A stretch of DNA of 34,516 nt from GCA-002712965 sp913048525 (lineage in GTDB: Bacteria > Chloroflexota > Dehalococcoidia > Lucifugimonadales > UBA826). Position 1 is the first letter of the stretch; every line of letters begins with the position of its first letter. Shown here one piece after another: positions 1 through 7,979 of this stretch. Where the stretch lies: NCBI GenBank assembly GCA_913048525.1, contig CAJWWP010000017.1, forward strand, positions 1 through 34,516. Direction: 5' to 3'. Made by a program: the position numbers and the translations under genes. Under the pieces are notes generated by a model. It had not been told where the DNA came from and made no database searches. It saw nothing but the letters and a program-made list of their open reading frames with translations.

Positions 1-1508
1 CTAGGTTTTCTGCCACTGCTGCCAATGCGGATGAATGGATTAGGGTGAACCCTGGTACGGAAGGGTTGTTCGCTTTGTCTGTTATCCAGTCCATAGTATC
101 CGAAGGTCACATAAGTGATTCTGTTGTGAGTGCTTTGACTGGAGGAGATTCTGACTGGCTCTCAACATATAGTCCAGAGAATGTTTCAGAGGAGATAGGG
201 GTCACTTCTGAGACAATCCTTCACGTAGCGGAGGATTTTTCTCATAGCAATCATGCCTTGGCCGTTGGGGGTGGCTCCGCAGCGGCTCATTCCAATGGTT
301 ACGCTGCTATTAAAGCTATCTTCTCCCTTAATCATGTGGCTGACAACATTGGCAAAAAGGGCGGGGTAATCCTGAATCCGGATTCTCCAGTAAAAGGACT
401 GGAAGCTGCACCCGCTGGTAACTCATTCGCGGAATTTCAAAGGCTTACTGAGGACATGCAGTCAGGAACTGTAAAGGTCCTTATGGTGAGAGGAGCTGAT
501 TTATTCTACGGTCTTCCGGACATTTCAGGCTTCAAGGGAAGATCTGCCAGCGTACCAATGATAGTCAGCTTTGGTGGAATGATGGACGATACGACAAGTA
601 TGGCTGACCTCATCCTGCCAGAGCACCATTCTCTGGAAGATTGGGGAACTGACATTCCGTTGGCTGGCGTTGGATATGAGCTAGTAGGCTTTCAGCAGCC
701 TGTTGTTAGGCCATTTTTTGAGAACAGGGGAGATAATCTGGGAACAAAGGGGTTTGGAGACGTTCTCTTGGCAGTAGCACAAGTTATGCAAATAGATCTT
801 GGATTAGGTGCGGATACGTTTAAAGAGGTTATTAGGGAAAGCGCTAGAGAGCTATTCGGACTTGGAAGAGGCTCCATCAATGCACCCACATTTGAGTCAT
901 TTTGGAATGGGATATTGCAGCGAGGTGGTTGGTGGGATGTAAATGCAAAGGGGCCTAGTTCGGTAGAACCGGCTAGACTTGATGGAATATTATCACCAGT
1001 GATTACTGGCAGCGGGGAGTTTAACCTCATGCCTTTTGCCTCAGCGTCTCTGTTGGATGGCAGGAATGCCTCTCTGCCTTGGATGCAGGGAATGCCTGAC
1101 CCGATATCGACTGCTACATGGCAAACGTGGGTTGAGATAAATCATAAGGTGGCCGACGAGAGAGGAATTAAAGAAGGCGACGTGGTCACAGTTAGTGCCT
1201 CTGGTCGTAGCATTACGGGCCTTGCAATGCCTAATCCTGCTACTCCCCCTGATGCGGTATCTATTCCGTTTGGGCAAGGGCATAGAGATGGAGGAAGGTA
1301 TTCAGCTGGAAGAGGTGGAAACCTCTTGGCAATTCTTGATGCTGTTCACGATCAGACGACGGGGGCGCTTGCCTGGGCGGCAAATAAGGTAAGTGTAACT
1401 CCTACTGGTGAGTGGGTAAGGGTACCTAAATTCGAGAACACCGTGCCAGAGTTCCCAAGGGATGAACATAATCATGTGATAGAACTTACTAGTGAGGATA
1501 GTCACTAG
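1..1508 (+). CDS. actB: Alternative complex III subunit B, molybdopterin-oxidoreductase-fold part (5' end missing)
   Basis: This is the C-terminal part of a molybdopterin-oxidoreductase-fold protein. The frame is open to the left edge (in frame from base 3), reading into DEWIRVNPGTEG, which is typical of the middle of this family. The GTG at 45 is therefore internal, and the true start lies outside the window. The visible part runs through the dinucleotide-like region (AVGGGSAAAHSNGYAA), an LPEHHSLEDWG segment and a C-terminal molydopterin-binding beta-barrel-type domain (EGDVVTVSASGRSITG). In known alternative complex III (ACIII), ActB keeps this fold but binds no molybdenum cofactor. The assignment rests on its neighbours: an Fe-S protein, two NrfD-like proteins, ActD and ActE. 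In the characterised complexes the Fe-S domain is fused to the end of ActB. Here the protein stops (IELTSEDSH) and the Fe-S part is a separate gene 43 bases on. Alternative: a psr/ttr-type reductase, which the ActD and ActE genes argue against. Confidence 0.85.
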   Translation, partial: RFSATAANADEWIRVNPGTEGLFALSVIQSIVSEGHISDSVVSALTGGDSDWLSTYSPENVSEEIGVTSETILHVAEDFSHSNHALAVGGGSAAAHSNGYAAIKAIFSLNHVADNIGKKGGVILNPDSPVKGLEAAPAGNSFAEFQRLTEDMQSGTVKVLMVRGADLFYGLPDISGFKGRSASVPMIVSFGGMMDDTTSMADLILPEHHSLEDWGTDIPLAGVGYELVGFQQPVVRPFFENRGDNLGTKGFGDVLLAVAQVMQIDLGLGADTFKEVIRESARELFGLGRGSINAPTFESFWNGILQRGGWWDVNAKGPSSVEPARLDGILSPVITGSGEFNLMPFASASLLDGRNASLPWMQGMPDPISTATWQTWVEINHKVADERGIKEGDVVTVSASGRSITGLAMPNPATPPDAVSIPFGQGHRDGGRYSAGRGGNLLAILDAVHDQTTGALAWAANKVSVTPTGEWVRVPKFENTVPEFPRDEHNHVIELTSEDSH

Positions 1509-1551
1509 CTGCTAATGAGACAGAGGAAGGTTTAAGTGCAGGAGCAAATAA

Positions 1552-2310
1552 ATGGCTGATAGCCAAGATAGAAAATGGGGAATGGTAGTTGACGTTGACA
1601 GGTGTACTGGCTGCAACGGTTGCGTTATTGCCTGCCAGTCTGAGAACAATATTCCCAATAATCTGGAAGAACACTTCAATCAACGTCGTGCGATTCAATG
1701 GATTCGCATAGAGCGGTACTGGGAAGGCGAATACCCGAACGTAAAGGCTCGCTTTATTCCTGTTATGTGTCAGCAGTGTGGCAACGCCCCTTGTGAGCCG
1801 GTGTGTCCTGTATATGCTACTTATCACAATGACGAAGGCCTTAACGTGCAGGTCTACAACCGCTGCATAGGTACAAGGTTTTGTGCAAACGGGTGTCCTT
1901 ATCACGTGCGGTTCTTTAATTTTTGGGAGCCAGAGTGGCCAGAGAGTCTGAAGAACCAACTCAATCCTGATGTAACTGTGCGCAGTCGTGGGATTATGGA
2001 AAAATGTAGTTTTTGTGTGCAGCGTATTAGAAGATCAACTAGGGAATCAGAAAGAGATGAAGTACAGGTGGAGGATGGGGACAGAGCCATTAGTCCTGCA
2101 TGTGTTAATGCCTGTCCAACCACTGCTTTAACGTTTGGGGATCTTAATAACGAGGCAAGTCAAGTTTCCTTGATGAAGGAAGAGGCAATGGCCAACAGAG
2201 GTAAAAAGGAAGGTAGAGGCTACCGACTTTTGGACAACCTCGGTACGGAAGCTAATGTGATCTATCTCAAGAAAGTGGATAACTCAGCAGGAGCTGTGCA
2301 TGGCCACTAA
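1552..2310 (+). CDS. Fe-S cluster subunit of alternative complex III (ActB2-like, four-cluster ferredoxin)
   Basis: This 252-residue ferredoxin-type protein carries electrons between ActB and the rest of alternative complex III. Cysteine groups are visible at 18/21/24/28, 73/76/81/85, 105/111/115, 152/155 and 184/188, fifteen likely ligands in all. In the third group (RCIGTRFCANGCP) the usual second Cys is Thr108. That fits three [4Fe-4S] clusters and one [3Fe-4S], the set known for ActB. No signal peptide is seen, so it must be exported with a Tat-bearing partner or assembled with it. The ATG at 1552 follows AGGAGCAAATA, a good ribosome-binding site. The gene overlaps the next one by 11 bases, so translational coupling is likely. 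A DMSO-reductase-type electron-transfer subunit is the alternative, but the gene context favours ACIII. Confidence 0.85.
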   Translation: MADSQDRKWGMVVDVDRCTGCNGCVIACQSENNIPNNLEEHFNQRRAIQWIRIERYWEGEYPNVKARFIPVMCQQCGNAPCEPVCPVYATYHNDEGLNVQVYNRCIGTRFCANGCPYHVRFFNFWEPEWPESLKNQLNPDVTVRSRGIMEKCSFCVQRIRRSTRESERDEVQVEDGDRAISPACVNACPTTALTFGDLNNEASQVSLMKEEAMANRGKKEGRGYRLLDNLGTEANVIYLKKVDNSAGAVHGH

Positions 2311-3769
2311 CTCGGCCGGAGTTGAATACGAAGCGGTTTCCGAACCGTACGCGGAGACAGAAAATTCTGTTGATAATCGGAAAGACATCTCAGACCGACT
2401 ACTCAGAATACATAATGTAACTTCCAATAGATTTTGGCAATTTGCGGCGTTGACTGGCCTAATGTTTGCACTTGGCATTATTGGGTTCGTGCTGAGATTG
2501 GCGTCTGGTTTCGATGATAAAGATGTATGGGGATATTATGTAGCTGTTTTTGCATTCTTGATGACCACAACCTCTGCGGCCCCGATGGTTGCTATCGCAC
2601 CCAGGATTGCTAATGCGCACTGGAGAAGACCCATTTCACGTGCTGCTGAGCTTTGGACCGTCGCTGGATGTTTGAATCTGGTTTTGTATATCCCGTTAAT
2701 CTGGCTTCTTCCAAGCTTGGAAAATGGACGAAGGAGCCTTTGGTTTTACGGTCAACAGGCCAGCAAAGAGCAATTTTGGACTGGGTTTGAATCCGTTCCT
2801 GCATATTCCCCTCATATTTGGGTAACCCTTGCAATCGTGGCGCTGGTCGTTCTTGGGCTTGCTTTGGTTTGGTTGTCTTGCTTGCCTGATTTTGCCGTAA
2901 TGAGAGATCAGGGTATCGGGTGGAGACAGAAGTGGGGGAGAAGGTTATCTCTTGGTTGGATAGGCACATCCAGACAATGGAACTGGCAATATCACCGGAT
3001 GGGTGTAGTAAGTGCATTTTACTTCATGATGTTGATATTTGTGCACTTTTTCATAAGTGTTGAATTTCTGATGGTTCATGTACCAGGATGGATCGACTCC
3101 TTGTACCCGATCACGCATGCACATAATGCTCTTCAGGCAGGAGTGGCAACTATGATGTTGACCATTTTCTGCCTCAGACAATTTGGTGGGTATAAGGACT
3201 ATATTGGGTTAGATCAATTCTGGGGTCTTGGCAAGTTACTGCTTGCTCTATCTTTGCTCTGGTTCTGGTTCTGGTTTTCAAGTTTTAACTTGTTTTGGTA
3301 CGCCAAAAAGCCCTCCGAACTTTCTCTTCTTGAGCTTCTGATCGCGGGCCCTTACAGGATTATGTTTATTGCAGAGTTCCTATTAGTGTTCATCATTCCT
3401 TGGTTTTCAATGATTTGGAACCCTGTAAGAAGAAGTGTTTGGGGGCCTGCGGTCATAGCCGTTTCAGTGCTTCTGGGTACCTTGCTAGATAGGATCAGGT
3501 TGTATGTTGCTTCATGGGATGTAGCTAGTCGTGATTTCGCAAGCATGCTAGAGATGGAGATGCATGAAGTACCAGAAAAAATTGTTACACCAGCTATTGC
3601 GGACATATTCCTCATAGTTGGATTTATAGGTGGATCGATCTTCATTTTTATGTTAGCTAGTAGATTGATGCCGGTGATGAATATTTGGGAACAAAAAGAG
3701 TTTTTACTCTACAAGGCAGAGGCTCAGTATCATAGGGTTAAGGTTGTAGTACTTGGTAAATCAAGATAG
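2300..3769 (+). CDS. NrfD-family membrane subunit, probably ActF-like, of alternative complex III
   Basis: This is a 489-residue polytopic membrane protein of the NrfD/PsrC family, with about ten hydrophobic segments after a roughly 45-residue polar N-terminus. NrfD subunits hold the quinol site and may contribute to proton translocation. Family signatures include HWRRPISRAAELW near residue 110, a Leu/Trp-rich first half, GTSRQWNWQYHRMG mid-protein, and a central FVHFFISVEF helix. The second NrfD gene downstream is closer to canonical ActC, so I take this one as the ActF-like partner. In characterised operons actF follows actE; here this copy sits between the Fe-S gene and actC. It starts at the ATG at 2300, inside the end of the Fe-S gene. 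The split between ActC and ActF is inference from remembered motifs. Confidence 0.75.
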   Translation: MATNSAGVEYEAVSEPYAETENSVDNRKDISDRLLRIHNVTSNRFWQFAALTGLMFALGIIGFVLRLASGFDDKDVWGYYVAVFAFLMTTTSAAPMVAIAPRIANAHWRRPISRAAELWTVAGCLNLVLYIPLIWLLPSLENGRRSLWFYGQQASKEQFWTGFESVPAYSPHIWVTLAIVALVVLGLALVWLSCLPDFAVMRDQGIGWRQKWGRRLSLGWIGTSRQWNWQYHRMGVVSAFYFMMLIFVHFFISVEFLMVHVPGWIDSLYPITHAHNALQAGVATMMLTIFCLRQFGGYKDYIGLDQFWGLGKLLLALSLLWFWFWFSSFNLFWYAKKPSELSLLELLIAGPYRIMFIAEFLLVFIIPWFSMIWNPVRRSVWGPAVIAVSVLLGTLLDRIRLYVASWDVASRDFASMLEMEMHEVPEKIVTPAIADIFLIVGFIGGSIFIFMLASRLMPVMNIWEQKEFLLYKAEAQYHRVKVVVLGKSR

Positions 3770-3793
3770 TCATAAAACGGAAATAGAATATAG

Positions 3794-5203
3794 ATGCAGG
3801 AACATACACAGCTAAGCCAAAAACAGATCAATGACGAGCTGTTAAGGGACGTTCTCACTGTCCCGAAATGGTGGCTGCCCACTGTAATGGCGCTTGGAAT
3901 TATAGTGGCTACGGGATTGGGCGCATTTAGTTACATGGTCTACCACGGGGTTGGTGTGACAGGTCTGAATAGGCCTGTGTTCTGGGGATTTTTTATCGCA
4001 AACTTTGTTTTCTGGATTGGTATAAGCCATGCCGGAATCATGATTTCCGCTATTCTTCGTCTTACGCAGGCAGAGTGGAGGCGACCGGTGACGCGAGCAG
4101 CAGAGGTGATGACTGTGTTCTCTCTGATTGCAGCTCTTCATACTCCTCTCTTTCACGTGGGTAGACCTTGGAGGGTGTTGTACTGGATTTTCCCATATGA
4201 CTTCGATAGGGGCATATGGCCTAATATAAGATCACCGTTCGTATGGGACCCAAGTGCGGTGGGAACATATCTCATTGCTAGTTCTTTGTTTGTTTTTGTG
4301 TGCCTGCTACCTGATATAGCCATCCTTAGAGACAGAGCAAAAGGGCTATTTGTAAAAAGGATATATGCATTTCTGTGTTTGGGCTTTAGGGGTACTCCTC
4401 GCCAATGGAAGCTACAAACAGTGGCAGGAATATTATTGTCGGCGTTAGTATTGCCTGTTTTTGTTTCAGTTCACTCAATAGTGTCATGGGACTTCGCAGT
4501 TTTGGTAGGAGTCGAAGGATGGCATTCTACGATATTTGCTCCATATTTTATTATCGGAGCTATACACTCGGGCGTTTCAGCTGTAGCTATGCTTATGGCT
4601 CTGGCTGTTTGGCTTTATAAACTGGACAACTATATTAAGCCAGATCATTTTGATGCTATTGCCAGATTATTGATAGTAGTGGCGACGACATGGTTTTTCT
4701 TTTTCTTCTTAGAATGGGTTTACGCACTCTATACCTTGGATAGCCCCGAAATTGCTTTAAGAGAGTTGCAGGCATTCCAATGGCCTTATGCGCCTTTGTT
4801 CGCTATATTCGTGATTCTTTCATTCGTTATCCCTGTGCCGATTTGGCTTTTTAAGAGATTTAGAAGAAGTGCAAAAATAATGTTTTGGACAACCATTCTG
4901 GTTAACATAGGAATGTGGCTTGAAAGATTCTTAATTATAATACCTGGCCTAGTTAGACGTACTCATATGACGTTTGACTGGGGCACCTACCATCCATCTC
5001 TGGTGGAGATATTGATAGTAGTTGAAACTTTTGCCTTCGTTGCTTTGGGAATGCTGTTATTTGCGAAAGTGCTCCCGTTAATTCCACTGTTTGATGTGAA
5101 GGAGGGTATGGTTTTTCGACATCTGATTAGAGTTGGTCGCAAAACCGTTCCTGCTTCTATACGCGAAGGGCTTCCCCACCACTACTATGAGAAAAATCAT
5201 TAA
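3794..5203 (+). CDS. actC: Alternative complex III subunit C, NrfD-family quinol-binding membrane protein
   Basis: This 469-residue NrfD-family integral membrane protein has about ten hydrophobic helices. It matches ActC closely in motif order: GLNRPVFWGFFIANFVFWIG near residues 56-75, then SHAGIMISAILRL, AEWRRPVTRAAEVMT, FHVGRPWRVLYWIFPY, PFVWDPSAVGTYL, RGTPRQW and VSVHSIVSWDFA. ActC is the membrane partner of the Fe-S subunit in alternative complex III and forms a quinol-binding site. It begins 24 bases after the preceding NrfD gene, with GGAAATAGAATAT ahead of the ATG. Its charged C-terminal tail (GRKTVPASIREG) is cytoplasmic by the positive-inside rule. I am confident of the family and fairly confident of the ActC label. 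Confidence 0.85.
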   Translation: MQEHTQLSQKQINDELLRDVLTVPKWWLPTVMALGIIVATGLGAFSYMVYHGVGVTGLNRPVFWGFFIANFVFWIGISHAGIMISAILRLTQAEWRRPVTRAAEVMTVFSLIAALHTPLFHVGRPWRVLYWIFPYDFDRGIWPNIRSPFVWDPSAVGTYLIASSLFVFVCLLPDIAILRDRAKGLFVKRIYAFLCLGFRGTPRQWKLQTVAGILLSALVLPVFVSVHSIVSWDFAVLVGVEGWHSTIFAPYFIIGAIHSGVSAVAMLMALAVWLYKLDNYIKPDHFDAIARLLIVVATTWFFFFFLEWVYALYTLDSPEIALRELQAFQWPYAPLFAIFVILSFVIPVPIWLFKRFRRSAKIMFWTTILVNIGMWLERFLIIIPGLVRRTHMTFDWGTYHPSLVEILIVVETFAFVALGMLLFAKVLPLIPLFDVKEGMVFRHLIRVGRKTVPASIREGLPHHYYEKNH

Positions 5204-5234
5204 TATTAATAGATTAGGACTATAAGGATCAGTT

Positions 5235-5750
5235 ATGGCTAAGAAAAGTGTATTAGGTCTCTACACTGAAGAGGATTCCGCCGCTGACGCCCTCGACAAC
5301 TTGAGGGATGCAGGCTTTGAAGAAGGCGAATATGAATTATTGACGGGTACTCCTTATCCAGAAGGAACATTTGGTGAGGCAGAGCCTGAGCATCACCTTT
5401 TTCGGTGGCCTCTTATTGGGGCAGCCTGTGGTTTCACAGGTGGTCTTATTATCACAGCGGGAACACAAATGGCTTATCCACTGATAACTGGAGGAAAGCC
5501 TATTCTGTCAATACCCCCAATGGCAATAATCATGTATGAAGGAACAATGCTCGGTGCCATTATTTTTACCATTATCGGGATCATATTTGAGTCCAGATTG
5601 CCTCGCCTGTTTATGGGGGCATACAGTGAGAAGATAACCGAAGGGCATATTGGGGTGACTGTGACTACAGAGGAAGGTAGGACAGGGGTTGCCGAAGAGG
5701 CATTAAAAAAAGCGGGGGCCGAGGGCGACATTATCAGGGGATGGGAATAA
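5235..5750 (+). CDS. actD: Alternative complex III subunit D (DUF3341 membrane protein)
   Basis: This 171-residue protein has the ActD/DUF3341 layout: a soluble N-terminal alpha/beta part (LGLYTEEDSAADALDNLRDAGF), two hydrophobic hairpin helices (about residues 58-80 and 94-117) and a soluble C-terminal part (HIGVTVTTEEG...). ActD is a structural subunit of alternative complex III packed against the NrfD subunits, with no known cofactor. The ATG at 5235 follows AAGGATCAGTT. The gene lies 31 bases after actC and 16 bases before the cytochrome gene, so one transcript is likely. DUF3341 next to NrfD genes is the strongest sign that this operon encodes ACIII rather than a polysulfide or tetrathionate reductase. 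Confidence 0.88.
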   Translation: MAKKSVLGLYTEEDSAADALDNLRDAGFEEGEYELLTGTPYPEGTFGEAEPEHHLFRWPLIGAACGFTGGLIITAGTQMAYPLITGGKPILSIPPMAIIMYEGTMLGAIIFTIIGIIFESRLPRLFMGAYSEKITEGHIGVTVTTEEGRTGVAEEALKKAGAEGDIIRGWE

Positions 5751-5766
5751 TTAAAGAGCGTTAGTA

Positions 5767-6450
5767 ATGGTTTTAGGTCAATTCAAAATGAGAATCAGTG
5801 GGCTTTTGGTAGCTATTTTGGTATCACTGTTATTTGTAGTTGTAACGTCTGGTTGTTATGACAGCAAAACTGGTAAGGTGGAATTTGGTGGTGCGATAAA
5901 TTTTGAACTACCCGCGTTCCCAGAGACTGGGTCGCATGCAGTGCTTGTGTTTTCCGAGATGCATTACTCCGATTCTTATAGGGTTCAAGAAGTTCCCAGG
6001 CTTCTTCCACCTGAAGGCTCAGTGCCTGTCACGGGTGGCGAAGTTAAGATTCTAGATATTGATGAACTAATGGAACTCGATATTCCCCGGAAATTTGAGA
6101 CCTCATATGATGATAGCAATGCTCAAAGGGTGTATTCAGTCAACTGCCAGGTTTGCCATGGTATTAAATTGGATGGATCAGGTCCCATCACTACTTTACC
6201 CAGTGCGAGGAATGATGGTTCACTGGCATATGATGGTGCCAAGCCTGTAAATCTCAACTCGGATAGAGTCAGAGAGCTGGCAGACGGAGAAATATTTGGA
6301 TATATAACCTGGGGAGGTCGACCAGGCTTGGCAGCGGCGGCGAGAGATAAATCCTCCTCAGCTATAATGCCTCAATTTGGGAAGTTGCTTACCGAACAGG
6401 AACGCTGGCATCTAGTTCAATATCTCAGACAAAGGATTGGGAGCAAGTAG
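5767..6450 (+). CDS. actE: Alternative complex III subunit E, lipoprotein mono-haem cytochrome c
   Basis: This 227-residue exported c-type cytochrome has one haem site, CQVCH at residues 127-131, and a likely axial Met201 (AIMPQFG). The N-terminus is a lipoprotein signal: a hydrophobic core followed by VTSGC with Cys30, so the protein is probably membrane-anchored outside the cytoplasm. A second ATG at 5788 (MRISGLLVA) gives a more conventional signal peptide and may be the true start; neither has a strong ribosome-binding site. ActE is one of the electron exits of alternative complex III towards an oxidase. It is the last gene of the operon here; acpS follows on the opposite strand after 31 bases. 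No oxidase genes follow in the window. Confidence 0.85.
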   Translation: MVLGQFKMRISGLLVAILVSLLFVVVTSGCYDSKTGKVEFGGAINFELPAFPETGSHAVLVFSEMHYSDSYRVQEVPRLLPPEGSVPVTGGEVKILDIDELMELDIPRKFETSYDDSNAQRVYSVNCQVCHGIKLDGSGPITTLPSARNDGSLAYDGAKPVNLNSDRVRELADGEIFGYITWGGRPGLAAAARDKSSSAIMPQFGKLLTEQERWHLVQYLRQRIGSK

Positions 6451-6481
6451 CTGCCAAAATCCTACGATTCAATCTTTTATA

Positions 6482-6883
6482 TTAGGTAGTTTCAGTGATT
6501 CGTGGGATTAAATTTCCTCTGTCACTTTGGCCTATAACAGAAGCCACAGCGTATTTTTCAGAATGTGACAGAGAGAGGGCAATATCTTGAAGTCCAATCT
6601 GCTCTGCGCGAATCTTTGCTCTTGCATGTAGCTCAATGAAAGGAGCACTTCCCCGTCTCCTCCGGATTTCGATGTCCTTCCATCCCACACCTCTTGTACC
6701 TGTCCCCAGCAATTTCATAACAGCTTCTTTTGCTGCAAAACGACTGGCAAGTTGTGGAGCTCTTCCTCTGCAATATAGTATTTCTTGCTCGGTATAGATT
6801 CTTTCTAGGAATCTTTTCCCATATTCTTCTGCGACACGACCTACGCGATCGATTTCAACAATGTCGACACCAGTAATTAACAA
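6482..6883 (-). CDS. acpS: Holo-[acyl-carrier-protein] synthase
   Basis: This 133-residue protein transfers 4'-phosphopantetheine from CoA to the acyl carrier protein. AcpS signatures are clear: GVDIVEIDRV at residues 5-14 with the metal-binding Asp, ASRFAAKEAVMKLLGTG near 46-62 with the Glu-Ala pair, and LSLSHSEKYAVASVI near the end. The start is a TTG at 6883 preceded by GAGAGG at good spacing; there is no nearby in-frame ATG, and the ITGVDIVEI motif fixes the N-terminus. It is a single gene convergent with the actE end and divergent from folD. The C-terminal dozen residues (SDRGNLIPRITETT) extend slightly past the usual end. Confidence 0.93.
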   Translation of the reverse strand: MLITGVDIVEIDRVGRVAEEYGKRFLERIYTEQEILYCRGRAPQLASRFAAKEAVMKLLGTGTRGVGWKDIEIRRRRGSAPFIELHARAKIRAEQIGLQDIALSLSHSEKYAVASVIGQSDRGNLIPRITETT

Positions 6884-7026
6884 TTTATAACCTCTCGATT
6901 CGTTTGAAATTATACTGGATCGTCTTATAGCTTCTGTTATGTAAATAAAATGACAGGAAGTTATAATTAGCTCTCGGTTAAATTCGCAAGTGTTATTGAT
7001 AGCTCCTAAATGTGGCAGAGAGATAG
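6884..7026. promoter_or_regulatory. Divergent intergenic region acpS/folD with candidate -10 hexamers
   Basis: This AT-rich gap separates two divergent genes and must hold both start signals. A perfect TATAAT is read on the minus strand at 6914-6909, about 26 bases before the acpS TTG. Another TATAAT is on the plus strand at 6962-6967, about 60 bases before folD. Neither has a convincing -35 at 16-18 bases, so these are candidates only. Confidence 0.3.
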
Positions 7027-7905
7027 ATGGATTCCAAAATTATCGATGGTAATTGTTTATCAGGACAGGTCAAATCAGAAATAATAGACTCTGTTAAAAG
7101 ATTAAAGATGGAGACAGGTAGGTCTCCTGGGCTGTCGGTTGTTTTAGTAGGGGATGATCCTGCCTCAGCTATATATGTGCGTAACAAACAACGTGGAGCG
7201 GATGAGGTAGGAATTCTTGGTAAGACTATTTTAATGCCACACAGTTCCACCGAGAATGAGGTTATTAGGGTTGTTAATGAATTAAATAGTGACTCTACCT
7301 GTGACGGAATCCTAGTTCAGTTACCATTGCCACATCATATTGATGAAGGACGTGTAACCCTATCTATAGACCCGCTAAAAGATGTGGATGGGCTCCACCC
7401 TTTTAATGCGGGTCTATTGGCTGCGGGTAAGCCCCGGTTTGTTCCTGCGACTCCCGGGGGTATAGTACAGATGCTTCTCAGGACTGGGAACGACCCATCG
7501 GGCAAACACGTGGTTATTCTGGGAAGGAGTAATATCGTTGGTAGGCCTATTTCAAATCTCCTTTCTATGAAGGGTCAAGGAGGGGATGCTACTGTAACTG
7601 TTTGCCACAGTCGAACAAAAAATATTGAGGAGTTATGCCGGTCAGCTGAAATACTTATCGCTGCTATTGGGATTCCAGAATATGTCACCTCTAACATGGT
7701 GTCAGACGGTGTTGTTGCCGTCGATGTAGGTATCAATCGAGTTGGCGCACCGAACAGAAAGAGGGGATATAGGTTGGTCGGGGATATAGACTTTCTCGGT
7801 GTTTCACAAAAGGCCTCAGCGATAACACCTGTTCCAGGTGGAGTGGGTCCAATGACGATCGCGATGTTATTATCGAATACATTACTTGCTGCTCAGCTTC
7901 ATTGA
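7027..7905 (+). CDS. folD: Bifunctional methylenetetrahydrofolate dehydrogenase / methenyltetrahydrofolate cyclohydrolase
   Basis: This 292-residue FolD interconverts 5,10-methylene-, methenyl- and 10-formyl-tetrahydrofolate in cytosolic one-carbon metabolism. Family marks: the substrate-side motif YVRNKQRGADEVGI with the catalytic Lys, DGILVQLPLPHHID, PLKDVDGLHPFN, and the Rossmann segment VVILGRSNIVGRPISNLL, then CHSRTKN and TPVPGGVGPMTIAMLL near the C-terminus. The length is normal. It starts at the ATG at 7027, preceded by GCAGAGAGATAG. It is a single gene followed after 74 bases by dnaJ. All recognised catalytic segments are intact. Confidence 0.96.
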   Translation: MDSKIIDGNCLSGQVKSEIIDSVKRLKMETGRSPGLSVVLVGDDPASAIYVRNKQRGADEVGILGKTILMPHSSTENEVIRVVNELNSDSTCDGILVQLPLPHHIDEGRVTLSIDPLKDVDGLHPFNAGLLAAGKPRFVPATPGGIVQMLLRTGNDPSGKHVVILGRSNIVGRPISNLLSMKGQGGDATVTVCHSRTKNIEELCRSAEILIAAIGIPEYVTSNMVSDGVVAVDVGINRVGAPNRKRGYRLVGDIDFLGVSQKASAITPVPGGVGPMTIAMLLSNTLLAAQLH

Positions 7906-7914
7906 TTAACTCGT

Positions 7915-7954
7915 GGAAACATCAACTTAATTGCCATGTTTCCTAGGATATAAT
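7915..7954 (+). promoter_or_regulatory. Inverted repeat and candidate -10 upstream of dnaJ
   Basis: An 8-base inverted repeat, GGAAACAT at 7915-7922 and ATGTTTCC at 7936-7943 with a 13-base spacer, lies right after folD. TATAAT follows at 7949-7954, about 26 bases before the dnaJ ATG. The repeat could be a weak folD terminator or an operator for dnaJ. It does not match the CIRCE element of HrcA. No clear -35 hexamer is present. Confidence 0.35.
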
Positions 7955-7979
7955 TTATAGAGAATTAAGAACCTAAATT

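Noticed and set aside
1..1508. An active molybdenum enzyme at the left edge
   Set aside because: The fold is shared, but the gene context (ActD, ActE, two NrfD proteins) points to ACIII, where this subunit binds no molybdenum cofactor; the N-terminal half needed to check is outside the window.
7915..7943. CIRCE operator in front of dnaJ
   Set aside because: The inverted repeat GGAAACAT/ATGTTTCC does not match the TTAGCACTC-N9-GAGTGCTAA consensus.
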